From: CAYUQT01 sp964596165
Lineage (GTDB): Bacteria; Planctomycetota; Phycisphaerae; UBA1845; JAFGLZ01
Direction of reading: 5' to 3'
Assembly: GCA_964596165.1 (NCBI GenBank)
Contig: CAZQTW010000057.1
Span: 1-41,603 of the forward strand
Length of the DNA: 41,603 nt
A program made the translations under genes and the position numbers. The notes under the pieces are model-generated. The model had not been told where the DNA came from, ran no database searches, and saw only the letters and a program-made list of their open reading frames with translations. Shown piece by piece: positions 8,364 to 16,508 of the stretch. Position 1 is the stretch's first letter, and each line of letters begins with the position of its first letter.

Positions 8364-8393
8364 TTGGGACGGTGACGTGCCCGCGGGTATAAT
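8364..8393 (+). promoter_or_regulatory. putative sigma-70-type promoter of the zinc-ribbon gene
   Basis: A perfect -10 hexamer TATAAT (8388-8393) is preceded by TTGGGA (8364-8369) with an 18-base spacer. It lies about 70 bases upstream of the ATG at 8466, within the divergent gap from the enolase-type gene. Confidence 0.45.
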
Positions 8394-8465
8394 GAAGGAG
8401 AAGACACCTCCGGCGCGTCCGCCGGTGCATGTCCTGACGGCACGTGAGAAGAGTGAGGAAGAGCC

Positions 8466-8738
8466 ATGTCCGCCTCGCGGTTCAAACGAACCGGCGACAC
8501 GCCGTCCCTGAGACCGACGATGCGTCGAAGCCTTGTCGGACGTCGGATCACATGTGACGTATGCGGTCTGGGGTACTCCGAGATGGAATGGCGGGAGAAT
8601 TTGGGCTACTGTCCGAATTGCGACCAACCGTATGGCGCGAATGCTCGACGCATCCTCAATCTGCCCAGGACGGACCTGGAACCGGAAGAATCGACCCTCC
8701 GAGAGGAAGGCGAAGCGCCGCAAGAGGAAGGCGCGTAA
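8466..8738 (+). CDS. small zinc-ribbon-like protein of unknown function
   Basis: A 90-residue protein with two CxxC knuckles 19 residues apart (CDVC and CPNC, about residues 30-52) that would form a single zinc ribbon. A basic N-terminal third (MSASRFKRTG then RPTMRRSLVGRR) and an acidic, glutamate-rich C-terminal tail flank it. The start is supported by GAGGAAGAG just upstream and a good promoter further up. It could be a nucleic-acid or protein adaptor, but I do not recognise a family. The next gene starts 21 bases after its stop, so co-transcription is possible. Confidence 0.75.
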   Translation: MSASRFKRTGDTPSLRPTMRRSLVGRRITCDVCGLGYSEMEWRENLGYCPNCDQPYGANARRILNLPRTDLEPEESTLREEGEAPQEEGA

Positions 8739-8759
8739 AGCTCGCTGGGGAGTGCTGAG

Positions 8760-9965
8760 TTGAAGGCGCCGACCGTGATGCGCCGGAGCGGTGGTGTGTT
8801 CAGACTGCAGGTCGACAACTTGCGCTGCCGACCGGCCGAACCATCGGTCGGTCTCTTTCTCAACTCCGGAGTACTCGTTTCGGTATCGACTGTCGCTATC
8901 GCGGCCTGGTTCTTCCTAAGTCTTGGGTGTTGGCCGCCGCCTGGGAATGGAAACGACCATGGGGGCGACAACACGCTCGCAGATGTCAATGCGCCGCCGC
9001 CGGCGCTCGGGCAGGTGAGGTTCTGGGCCTATCAGCTTCAGGGGTTGGAGGAGGAGGGCGCCGTCGACAGACTGGCTGCCTCGCACTACGACATGTTGGT
9101 CTTGGAGCCCACCCGAACGGACTGGTCTTCGGAGTCGCGAGCCTTCGACACGAAGGCGATGGTGAGTCGGCTGAAGAGGACGGCGGCGAGCGACGGGGTC
9201 CACCGCAAACTGATCATCGCCTACGTCGATATCGGGGAGGCCGAGGATTGGCGATGGTACTGGACGTGGTCGAAGGACTGGCCGGCCGGAACTCCCAAGC
9301 CCGCCGATTGGCCGGGGTACATCGTCATGCCCGATCCCGACGGTTGGGCGGGCGACTATCCGGTGGCCTACTGGGACCCGAACTGGAAGGACGTCGTCAT
9401 TTACGGTCGGCATCAGAGCAGCGATCCTTATGGGGACTACGTCAGTCTGGTGGACGAGGCGGTCCGCGACGGCTTCGACGGGATCTACCTCGATTGGGTC
9501 GAGGGATACGAGGACCCCCGCATTCGGGCACGGGCGTCCGCCGACGGAGTCGATGCCGCCGCCGAGATGATCCAGTTCATCGCGGAGATGCGGCACTACG
9601 CGCGGCAGCGGAACCCGGGCTTCCTGGTCATCCAACAGAACGCCGTGGCACTGATCGAGGGTCGGCCTTGGCTGCTGACCGTGATCGATGGGATCTCGCA
9701 GGAGGCGGTCTGGTATGACGGTAACGGCTTCGGCGGTTGGAACGATCCGCGTGGGTATGACGATCCCACCGACAGTGACTTGACGCGGTATTACATAGGG
9801 TATCTGGATCGGTATTTGGCCGCCGGCATTCCCGTATTCAATTGTGAGTATGCGGTTCTGAGAGCAGGCACGGCGTACAGTCGGTCCGCGGCCCGTGGGT
9901 ACGTCGCGTATTGCACGCGACGATCGCTGGCGCGGCTGACGACCACGCGTCCGCCGGGGTATTGA
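8760..9965 (+). CDS. GH114-like (endo-alpha-1,4-polygalactosaminidase/TM1410-type) lipoprotein
   Basis: A 401-residue TIM-barrel protein of the GH114/TM1410 group. Typical segments are VRFWAYQLQG, YDMLVLEPTR, KLIIAYVDIGEAEDWRWYW, VAYWDPNWKDVV and DGFDGIYLDWVEGYED, the last holding strand-end acidic residues. The family's characterised activity is hydrolysis of galactosamine polymers; whether this member does so is inference. A hydrophobic segment ends in a lipobox, FFLSLGC (C57), so the protein is probably lipid-anchored. The start is uncertain: the TTG at 8760 gives an unusually long N-region, and an ATG at 8778 is a reasonable alternative. Confidence 0.8.
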   Translation: MKAPTVMRRSGGVFRLQVDNLRCRPAEPSVGLFLNSGVLVSVSTVAIAAWFFLSLGCWPPPGNGNDHGGDNTLADVNAPPPALGQVRFWAYQLQGLEEEGAVDRLAASHYDMLVLEPTRTDWSSESRAFDTKAMVSRLKRTAASDGVHRKLIIAYVDIGEAEDWRWYWTWSKDWPAGTPKPADWPGYIVMPDPDGWAGDYPVAYWDPNWKDVVIYGRHQSSDPYGDYVSLVDEAVRDGFDGIYLDWVEGYEDPRIRARASADGVDAAAEMIQFIAEMRHYARQRNPGFLVIQQNAVALIEGRPWLLTVIDGISQEAVWYDGNGFGGWNDPRGYDDPTDSDLTRYYIGYLDRYLAAGIPVFNCEYAVLRAGTAYSRSAARGYVAYCTRRSLARLTTTRPPGY

Positions 9966-10322
9966 TGCGGCATCCGACAGGCCCGACCGCGGTATTTCCC
10001 TTGGAGGGGAAGGCTGCGCGGTGTCTGGTTCGGGCTGACGCCGCGGCTTTCAAGACTTGCCGGGCAGGGAGGGGGCGGTGGGGCGCGCAGAATGGGTCAG
10101 GTGCTCGGCAAAGGGGGCGAGGATTCGCCGCGGAGTTGATTTGGCCGGTCCGTTTCGCTTCAATGTAGGGGTACTGCGATGTCTGCTTGCGTTGATGGAT
10201 GAGGCGCATTGTGCGAGAAAAGGGTATCCTGTCGATAGCCCGAGGCTGATCCGCTGCTGGGAACTGGGCTACATTGGATTCGGACGGGGCTCCCCCGGTA
10301 CACCGCAATTGAGGTTCCTTCC
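9966..10322. other. intergenic stretch, no gene seen
   Basis: About 360 bases. Several overlapping open frames on both strands have no start site or protein features and are not credible. Near the right end, TTGAGG lies about 10 bases before the ATG at 10323 and serves as its ribosome binding site. I see no named RNA or terminator. Confidence 0.5.
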
Positions 10323-11183
10323 ATGAGGTCTGATTCCCGCGTTGCACCGCTGACGGTAGTGTTCGCGCTGCTGTTGACGACCATTCTGGGCTGTGAGGCC
10401 ACGAAGAAGAAGGGCGAGACAGCCGGTCCGCCCGTGATTGAACGGAGCGAGACGGATTCCGTTCTGGCGAAGGCCCAAGTTCCCATGAGTGCGGGTAGCG
10501 AGGTTGACCTTGTGGAGCGTGTCAGCAACCAGCGTGCCCTGTATCGGGAGTCGCTCGAGTCGTTGCTGGCGTACTATCGGCAGTACGGTTACCTCGAGAA
10601 AAGCGGTTGGGCGGAGAAGGAGATTCGTGATCTCGGTCGTTTGCCCCGGTATCCGTACCTCGGCGCCCGTTCGGCCGTTGTTGCTCCGAAGAAGTATGAG
10701 GCCAAGGATAGTATTCCCCAGGCGGATGCCCTTTATGAGCAGGCGCGCAAGGCGCATACGGAGGGTACGGGGATTGGCGCGGCGCTTGGCGGCGGGGGGA
10801 AGACGAAGTTGGAGACCGCACTGAGCACGTATCGCCAAGTGATCGAGGAGTATCCTACCAGCGACAAGATTGCGGATGCCGCCTTCTACGTGGGCGAGAT
10901 TTACTCGTCGGATGCCTTCAAGGAGTACACGCTGGCCCTCGAGTTTTACGATAAGTGTTTGGCATGGAAACCCGCCACGGAGCATCCCGCCCTGTTTCGT
11001 AAGGCGGTGATCTATGACTACCGACTTCGCGATCGGGACAAGGCCGTCGCGCTCTACAAACAGGTGGTTAGTTCAAGCGGCAACAAGAGCAATGTTCGGT
11101 TCGCGCAGGAGAGGATCCGTCAACTGACGGACAAGACGAGCCACGAGGCGCCCGTCGCGGAACCGAAGGTTCCCGCGAAGTAG
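10323..11183 (+). CDS. TPR-like exported lipoprotein
   Basis: A 286-residue protein with a lipoprotein signal: charged MRSDSR, a hydrophobic stretch, and lipobox TILGC (C24). Residues about 75-115 form a helical segment. From about 135 there are helix pairs spaced like tetratricopeptide repeats, for example STYRQVIEEYPTSDKIADAA, then FYDKCLAWKPATEHPALFRK, then VALYKQVVSSSGNKSNVRFA. This resembles the BamD/YbgF type of periplasmic scaffold, but length and sequence do not allow a firm name. It probably mediates protein contacts in the cell envelope. It stands alone, with gaps of about 360 and 150 bases on either side. The C-terminal tail is alanine/proline/lysine-rich. Confidence 0.82.
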   Translation: MRSDSRVAPLTVVFALLLTTILGCEATKKKGETAGPPVIERSETDSVLAKAQVPMSAGSEVDLVERVSNQRALYRESLESLLAYYRQYGYLEKSGWAEKEIRDLGRLPRYPYLGARSAVVAPKKYEAKDSIPQADALYEQARKAHTEGTGIGAALGGGGKTKLETALSTYRQVIEEYPTSDKIADAAFYVGEIYSSDAFKEYTLALEFYDKCLAWKPATEHPALFRKAVIYDYRLRDRDKAVALYKQVVSSSGNKSNVRFAQERIRQLTDKTSHEAPVAEPKVPAK

Positions 11184-11333
11184 CGCGACCAACTTACGTG
11201 CCGATCCTTCATTGGCGGAAAGTGTCCATGTGCCGACCGGAGAACCCCTCGCAGCGGATGTCCATGTGAGCGTTGCGTTGATCCCGCGTTCAGTGTCGGA
11301 TGATTGAGGCTGATGAAGAGGGGAGCCGATCGC

Positions 11334-12398
11334 CTACGCGGACGTGCCGATGGGCCCGAGTAGCGACGTGTCGTCGGCCTGGTCGGCCACCATTCCCGGT
11401 TTTACCTCGTCTGCCCTGTGACACGCGGCCAAGTGGTCGGCCGGGGCGCCGGCATGGGCCATCAGGTTGGGGACCACTGTCCTGCACAGGTCCACCGCCA
11501 GGGGGCATCGTGGGTGGAATGGGCAGCCGCTCGGAGGATTGACCGGACTTGGGACTTCGCCTTTGAGCGGCACGCGCCGGCGTCCTCGGGCTTTGGAAGG
11601 GTCGGGGACCGGCGCGGCCAACAGGAGAATCTGGGTATACGGGTGCTTGGGGTTCGCGTAGACCTCCTCGGCGGATCCGATCTCGACGATCTTTCCGAGG
11701 TACATGACGGCGACATCGTCGCAGACGTGTTGGACGACGGCGAGGTTGTGAGCGATGAACAGGTAACTCAGTCCCATTTGCGACTGCAAGTCACCCAGCA
11801 GGTTGAGGATCTGCGACTGGATGGAGACGTCGAGGGCACTCACCGGTTCATCGCAGACGATAAACTTGGGTTCGAGCACGAGCGCCCGCGCGATGCCGAT
11901 TCGTTGTCGCTGACCGCCGCTGAATTCGTGTGGATAGCGATTCACATGGGCCGCGCTAAGGCCCACCCGTTCCAGCAGTCTGGCGACGCGTTCCTCTCGC
12001 TCTCGGCCTCGAGCAATCCCATGGACGCTTAGGGCCTCGCCCACAATGCCTCCGACGGTCATCCTTGGATTGAGGCTGCCGACCGGATCCTGGAAGACGA
12101 TCTGCATTTGACGGCGCATTTGTCGCATGCGGCGGGGCGGGATGGCCAACAGGTCGGTTCCCTCGAATGTGACACGGCCTGCTGTTGGGGGGATCAGACG
12201 AAGGATCGTCCGACCGACCGTTGTCTTGCCGCAACCACTTTCACCGACGAGCCCCAGCGTTTTGCCTCGGCGGACCCGAAAGCTGACCCCGTCCACCGCT
12301 TTCACCCAGCCGACGATTCGAGAAAAGACTCCCCGTCGGACCGGGAACCATGTCTTCAGTCCGTCGACCTCGAGGATGTACTGACCGTTATCCGACAC
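11334..12398 (-). CDS. oligopeptide/dipeptide ABC transporter ATP-binding protein (OppF/DppF type)
   Basis: A 354-residue cytoplasmic ATPase. Motifs in order are Walker A GESGCGKTT (52-60), Q-loop IVFQDP, signature FSGGQRQR, Walker B FIVCDEPVSALD and H-loop IAHNLAVV. A C-terminal oligo_HPY region follows, with HPYTQILLLAAPVPDP, then GEVPSPVNPPSGCPFHPRC and spaced cysteines of the type that binds a metal or iron-sulfur cluster in this subfamily. The GTG at 12398 was chosen because GAGGAAG precedes it and the ABC domain begins directly after; the longer open frame overlaps the upstream gene in another frame. It starts 17 bases after the metallo-beta-lactamase-fold gene. No permease, OppD-type partner or binding protein is in the window, so it must serve distant subunits or be orphaned. 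Confidence 0.93.
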   Translation of the reverse strand: MSDNGQYILEVDGLKTWFPVRRGVFSRIVGWVKAVDGVSFRVRRGKTLGLVGESGCGKTTVGRTILRLIPPTAGRVTFEGTDLLAIPPRRMRQMRRQMQIVFQDPVGSLNPRMTVGGIVGEALSVHGIARGREREERVARLLERVGLSAAHVNRYPHEFSGGQRQRIGIARALVLEPKFIVCDEPVSALDVSIQSQILNLLGDLQSQMGLSYLFIAHNLAVVQHVCDDVAVMYLGKIVEIGSAEEVYANPKHPYTQILLLAAPVPDPSKARGRRRVPLKGEVPSPVNPPSGCPFHPRCPLAVDLCRTVVPNLMAHAGAPADHLAACHRADEVKPGMVADQADDTSLLGPIGTSA

Positions 12399-12415
12399 GA
12401 TTCTTCCTCGACGCC

Positions 12416-13048
12416 TCAATCCAAGCTCAGATCGCCGCCCGGCGTCATGATCGTCACGGGGCATACGGCTTTGGACGCGAACGCGTCGGCATCCGGGCGG
12501 CCGCCGACGATATCTCCCCAATGATAGGGCACCGCGCGGGCGGGTTTGAAGGTTTTGGTTGCCTCGGCCGCTTCGGCGGCATTCATCGTATAGGTGCCGC
12601 CCACCGGGAGCAGTGCCAGGTCGACATCCTTCAGGTGGGCCATCTCCGGGATGGCGTCGGTGTCTCCCGCGTAGTAGATGCGTTTTCCGTCGAGGGTGAC
12701 GACGACGCCGATCCAGTTGTTGGCCTTGGGGTGAAACTGCTTGCCGATGTTGTAGGCGGGGACGGCCTCCACGACGGCGCCGGCGGCCTCGTGTTTCTGT
12801 CCGGGAGCGACCGTCGTTACCTTGCCGCCAAGCTTGGCCACGCAGTCCTTTGGAGCCAGGATGACGGTGTCCTTGCCGCGGATCGAGGCGACGTCCTCCG
12901 GGCTGCAATGATCGTAGTGGCTGTGCGAAACGACCACCACGTCCGCCGCGCCGGTTCCGGACGGCAGTTTCCAGGGATCGATAAAGACGACCTTGCTGCC
13001 GGTGATGCGGAAGCTCGCATGTCCGAACCAACGGATCACGACGGCCAT
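12416..13048 (-). CDS. metallo-beta-lactamase-fold metal-dependent hydrolase (UlaG/YtkL-like)
   Basis: A 210-residue cytoplasmic hydrolase of the MBL fold. It has the metal motif SHSHYDHC (H42, H44, D46, H47), the later ligand segment YYAGDTDAIPEM, and a terminal histidine in PYHWGD. It begins with the IRWFGHASFRI pattern shared by YtkL/UlaG-type proteins, and its length fits. The substrate is unknown; characterised relatives act on lactones or phosphodiesters. The start is supported by GAGGAGGTG about 6 bases before the ATG. The OppF-type ATPase follows after 17 bases, so the two probably share a transcript. Confidence 0.9.
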   Translation of the reverse strand: MAVVIRWFGHASFRITGSKVVFIDPWKLPSGTGAADVVVVSHSHYDHCSPEDVASIRGKDTVILAPKDCVAKLGGKVTTVAPGQKHEAAGAVVEAVPAYNIGKQFHPKANNWIGVVVTLDGKRIYYAGDTDAIPEMAHLKDVDLALLPVGGTYTMNAAEAAEATKTFKPARAVPYHWGDIVGGRPDADAFASKAVCPVTIMTPGGDLSLD

Positions 13049-13196
13049 GGCTGCACCTCCTCATTTCGGGACGGCATTCCCGATCCTGTTTTTAGCAACC
13101 GGCGAGGGGGCTCGCAAGCCTTGTGCGGCGCGGTCCCTCTCTCTGGGGTGCATCTCGCGAGGTCGTCCCTCTCGCCTTGGGGCGTGTCAGAGGCGA

Positions 13197-14654
13197 CTAC
13201 TCGATCGGGGGCGTTCTCGTGTGCCAATCGGTGGCTTGCTGGTAGGCGTGTGCCACCTTGAGCAGGGTCGCCTCGTCGAAATGGCGGCCCATCAATTGGA
13301 GACCGATCGGCAATCCGCCTGCCGCGAAGCCGCACGGCACGCTAATGCCCGGCAGGCCGGCCAGATTGGCGCTGATGGTGTAGATGTCGGAGAGATACAT
13401 CGTCAGCGGGTCGGAGGTCTTCTCACCGATTCTGAACGCCGGCGTCGGGGAGACGGGTCCTGCAATCAGGTCGCATTTTTCGAAGGCGGCCTGGAAATCG
13501 CGAATGATCAGCGTGCGGACCTTGAGGGCTTTGAGGTAGTAGGCATCGTAGTAACCGCTTGACAGGGTATACGTCCCCAACATGATTCGGCGTTTCACCT
13601 CGGCGCCAAAGCCTTCGGCCCGGCTGCGGCTGTAGAGTTCGATGATGTCCCCTTCGCGCGAGGTGCGGTGGCCGTAGTGAACACCGTCGTACCGGCTGAG
13701 ATTGCTGGAGGCCTCTGCAAACGCAACGATCGTGTAGGCCGCCAGCCAGTGAGGTGTCGTCGGCAGCGAGATGTCCACGATCGTTGCCCCCCGTTTCGCC
13801 AGGCACGCCAGGGCCGCTTCGACCGCTTGCTTGACCTCGGGGTCCAGGCCCTCGACGAAGAACTCCTTGGCGATGCCCACGCGCATGCCTTTGGGCATGC
13901 CGTCGAGCCCGGCCAGGTAGTCGGGTGTTTCGCTGGGGGCACTGGTTGAATCCCGGCGGTCGTGACCGGCGATGACGCCGAGCATCAATGCGGCATCCCT
14001 GGCATCGAGGCTGATCGGTCCGATCTGATCGAGGCTCGATCCGTAGGCGACCAGGCCATAACGAGAGACGCGACCGTACGTCGGCTTCAGGCCCGTTACG
14101 CCGCAGAACCCCGCCGGTTGTCGAATGGATCCGCCGGTGTCGGAACCCAGGGCCAGCGGAACCATTCTCACCGCGACGGCTGCGGCCGACCCGCCGCTCG
14201 ATCCGCCTGGGACTCGTTCCAGATTCCACGGATTGCGGGTGATTGCCACGCTGCTGTTCTCGGTGGAAGACCCCATGGCAAACTCGTCCATGTTGGTTTT
14301 TCCAAGGATGATCGCGCCGGCCGTTCGGAGTCGCTCGACCACGTGGGCATCATAGGGGCTTGCGAATCGGGCGAGCATTCTGGAGGCGCACGTGGTGTAC
14401 CCGAACCGGGTGCAGATGTTGTCCTTGATCGCCACGGGCACGCCCGCGAGAGGACCGATCTCCTCGCGGCGGGCCAGACGCCGGTCGATTTGGTCGGCCT
14501 GCTCAATCGCCTGTTGTCCGTCCACGCTGACGAACGCACGGATCCGCGGATCGAACCGTTCGATCCGTTGGAGGCAGGTCTCCACCGCCTGGCGACTGGA
14601 AATCTCTCCGCGGGCGATCGCGTCGCGAAGCCCAAGGGCGGTCCATGAAGCCAT
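13197..14654 (-). CDS. gatA: aspartyl/glutamyl-tRNA amidotransferase subunit A
   Basis: A 485-residue amidase-signature protein, the standard GatA length. In the GatCAB complex it releases ammonia from glutamine so that Glu-tRNA(Gln) or Asp-tRNA(Asn) can be amidated. The catalytic triad is visible: K77 in VAIKDN, the cis-serine S152 in PGGSSGGSA, and the nucleophile S176 in GSDTGGSIRQPA. It continues with GLKPTYGRVSRYGL and SLDQIGP, as expected. It starts 11 bases after the stop of gatC, with GAGGG before the ATG. The subunit B gene is not in the window, as often happens in bacteria where gatB is unlinked. Confidence 0.97.
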   Translation of the reverse strand: MASWTALGLRDAIARGEISSRQAVETCLQRIERFDPRIRAFVSVDGQQAIEQADQIDRRLARREEIGPLAGVPVAIKDNICTRFGYTTCASRMLARFASPYDAHVVERLRTAGAIILGKTNMDEFAMGSSTENSSVAITRNPWNLERVPGGSSGGSAAAVAVRMVPLALGSDTGGSIRQPAGFCGVTGLKPTYGRVSRYGLVAYGSSLDQIGPISLDARDAALMLGVIAGHDRRDSTSAPSETPDYLAGLDGMPKGMRVGIAKEFFVEGLDPEVKQAVEAALACLAKRGATIVDISLPTTPHWLAAYTIVAFAEASSNLSRYDGVHYGHRTSREGDIIELYSRSRAEGFGAEVKRRIMLGTYTLSSGYYDAYYLKALKVRTLIIRDFQAAFEKCDLIAGPVSPTPAFRIGEKTSDPLTMYLSDIYTISANLAGLPGISVPCGFAAGGLPIGLQLMGRHFDEATLLKVAHAYQQATDWHTRTPPIE

Positions 14655-14665
14655 TATCGAGCCCT

Positions 14666-14971
14666 CTACGCACTGTCCTGTTCGATGACCTTCGGCGTCT
14701 TGTAGAAGCTTTGCACCCGCTGGGGCGCATTGGCAAGGGCGGCGTCGACATCCAATGGCGTATCCGCCTCGTCGGCCCGAAGAACGTTCCTGAGCGGCAG
14801 CGGGTGGGCCGTCGGCTCGACGCCGCCGGTGTCCAGTTGATTGAGCTGCTCGACATAGGCCAGGATGGCGGAAAGCTGGTCACTGAACTCGGTCACTTCG
14901 CGATCCGTCAGCTCGAGCCTGCTCAGCAACGCGATGTGTCGGACCTTCGATTCGTCGATCTTCGTGGGCAT
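14666..14971 (-). CDS. gatC: aspartyl/glutamyl-tRNA amidotransferase subunit C
   Basis: A 101-residue protein of typical GatC length. It has the N-terminal pattern VRHIALLSRLELTDRE, helix EFSDQLSAILAYVEQLNQLD, then VEPTAHPLPLRNVLRADE and a C-terminal QSFYKTPKVIE. It clamps subunits A and B and is needed for GatA stability. GGAG precedes the ATG at 14971, and gatA follows after 11 bases. I see no strong promoter upstream; the region just outside is the AT-rich gap. Confidence 0.95.
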   Translation of the reverse strand: MPTKIDESKVRHIALLSRLELTDREVTEFSDQLSAILAYVEQLNQLDTGGVEPTAHPLPLRNVLRADEADTPLDVDAALANAPQRVQSFYKTPKVIEQDSA

Positions 14972-15485
14972 TTCAACGCTCCGTGCCGTTGGAAAACCGG
15001 TGGATTATACCTCAACCTGTCCAGTCTGCTGCAAGCCATGGAAAACCGCCTGAACGATGGATTGCGAAGGATGCGGCAGCAGAGTGAAAAGCCGAGATCG
15101 GCAAAGGTGGGGAAGAATTAAAGCATGGATAAGACATATAAATCTTGGGTTTAATTAGGGTTGTTGTGTGTTTGTTCTAGGCTATACCCAATAAAATAAC
15201 CTATACGGTTCGGGTATAATGCCGATTAGTGATCTAACGGATTGATGTAATAGATAGTAATGCCCTTAGGACATCGGAATTGGCGGTCTTTGATGTTCAT
15301 TCTGGCATAATATACCATTCTTGTCATATTTATGGTCGTTAATCAGTGTTGACATCTCTTTGAGTCAGTTGAATTTGGGTACCAGTCACTGTCCACATGG
15401 GTGCCATATCGTACTTGGTTAGTACGGGTAATGATGAGATGCGGAATGTTTCGTGTGGATCGCCCTTACTGGCGGAGGTCACGCG
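14972..15485. other. AT-rich divergent intergenic region
   Basis: About 510 bases between gatC (minus) and the FixJ-like regulator (plus). From about 15100 to 15450 the base composition is clearly more AT-rich than anything else in the window, and no frame codes for a believable protein. It contains a TATAAT at 15215-15220, an isolated TTGACA at 15349-15354 without a good -10 partner, an inverted repeat (15183-15218), and a degenerate copy of the motif AGTNACTGTCC (15384-15394). It probably holds the regulatory region of the regulator gene; part may be decayed foreign DNA. Confidence 0.5.
15183..15218. repeat. inverted heptamer TATACCC/GGGTATA
   Basis: TATACCC (15183-15189) and its exact reverse complement GGGTATA (15212-15218) are separated by 22 bases. 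The right arm overlaps a TATAAT box. The spacing, close to three helical turns centre to centre, would suit a dimeric regulator, possibly the FixJ-like protein encoded downstream. Chance occurrence in AT-rich DNA is possible. Confidence 0.35.
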
Positions 15486-16274
15486 ATGATGTCTGAGAAG
15501 AGGCGAACCAATACGTTGTCTATTGGGGCGCACGGCACTGAGCCAAGTGGGACACGTCTACGGGATACTCCGAGGGGGCGCTCGCTCCTTCAGGATCAGA
15601 TCGACTCTTATGCGAAATTGGCAATGGCCCGATTCAGCACATACCGGGCCTCACCCACCGAGCAACCTGAGTCGCCAAGAGTCTTCGTCGTTGACGAGAC
15701 CGGCAGTGCCCAAGCCATCGCGGCGATGATACGGTCCGTGGGACTTGTGGTTGAGGTTTTTGGGTCGACTGAGGGCTTTTTGAGCGTTTGCGGGTCCAAT
15801 TGCCGCGGGTGTGCGGTGGTCGACATGGATGTGGCCTATGCGGGCGGGGCCGTCTTTCCCCAGGCGTTGCGCGATCGTGGCGTTGAGATCCCCACGATTC
15901 TCGTATCGAGCCGTCCGGAGGTGTCGCAGGTAGTTCAGGCGCTGCGAAACGGCGTTTTCGACTTTCTTCAAAAACCCTTGTCCAGGCAATCGCTGGTCGA
16001 TCGGGTCTTGGAGGCGATCCGATTCGACGAGGAGAACCATCAGCGTCGAATCAAGCAGAACGAGGTTCTCAGCAGACTGGTTCGCCTCACCGGACGCGAG
16101 AAGCAGGTGCTTGATTGTTTACTGGCCGGACAATCGATGAAGGATATCGCGGCCGAGTTACGGATCAGCTACAAGACGGTGGCTGTTCACCACGGCCGCA
16201 TCTTGACGAAGACCGGAACGCGAACCCGAGCCGAACTGTTCAAGACGATCTGGGGGGTTGGGCTTGGCGCGTAG
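15486..16274 (+). CDS. FixJ-like response regulator (REC-LuxR HTH) with N-terminal extension
   Basis: A 262-residue cytoplasmic regulator. A polar, basic extension of about 64 residues comes first. A receiver domain follows (about 66-185), with VFVVDETGS at its start, phosphoacceptor D113 in AVVDMDV and lysine in FDFLQKPL. A LuxR-type helix-turn-helix (about 195-255) contains LTGREKQVLDCLLAGQSMK and SYKTVAVHHGRILTKTG. I chose the ATG at 15486 (an ATG also follows at 15489) because GGAGG lies 7 bases upstream; the open frame extends 33 bases further without a site. No kinase gene is adjacent, so it is an orphan regulator. The preceding AT-rich DNA probably carries its own control region. Confidence 0.9.
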   Translation: MMSEKRRTNTLSIGAHGTEPSGTRLRDTPRGRSLLQDQIDSYAKLAMARFSTYRASPTEQPESPRVFVVDETGSAQAIAAMIRSVGLVVEVFGSTEGFLSVCGSNCRGCAVVDMDVAYAGGAVFPQALRDRGVEIPTILVSSRPEVSQVVQALRNGVFDFLQKPLSRQSLVDRVLEAIRFDEENHQRRIKQNEVLSRLVRLTGREKQVLDCLLAGQSMKDIAAELRISYKTVAVHHGRILTKTGTRTRAELFKTIWGVGLGA

Positions 16275-16508
16275 ATCTTGCGGCGACGGCAGCAACGGTG
16301 CGTGATTCGAAGAGGCCCTGCTTGCGTGGCGGTCGTTGCTGACGAGTGATCCGCACGTCGGAATTCGTCTTGGTGGCCACGGTGGCGGGATCGTTGGCGC
16401 GGGGCGACGAGTCGCGTGCGGCCGGCGCCGTGGCGGAAATGGCGTCGGCCGTTTGCATGTCGCCTCGGATGCGATCCCAGAATCCTCGCTGTCTGTTCGG
16501 CGCGGTCG

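Noticed and set aside
12399..13064. Upstream extension of the OppF frame to 13064
   Set aside because: It is an antiphase copy of the MBL-fold gene. The ABC protein begins after the GTG at 12398, with GAGGAAG upstream.
15349..15377. TTGACA at 15349 as a promoter for the FixJ-like regulator
   Set aside because: The sequence 16-18 bases downstream (AATTTG and neighbours) is a poor -10 box, so I did not list it as a promoter.
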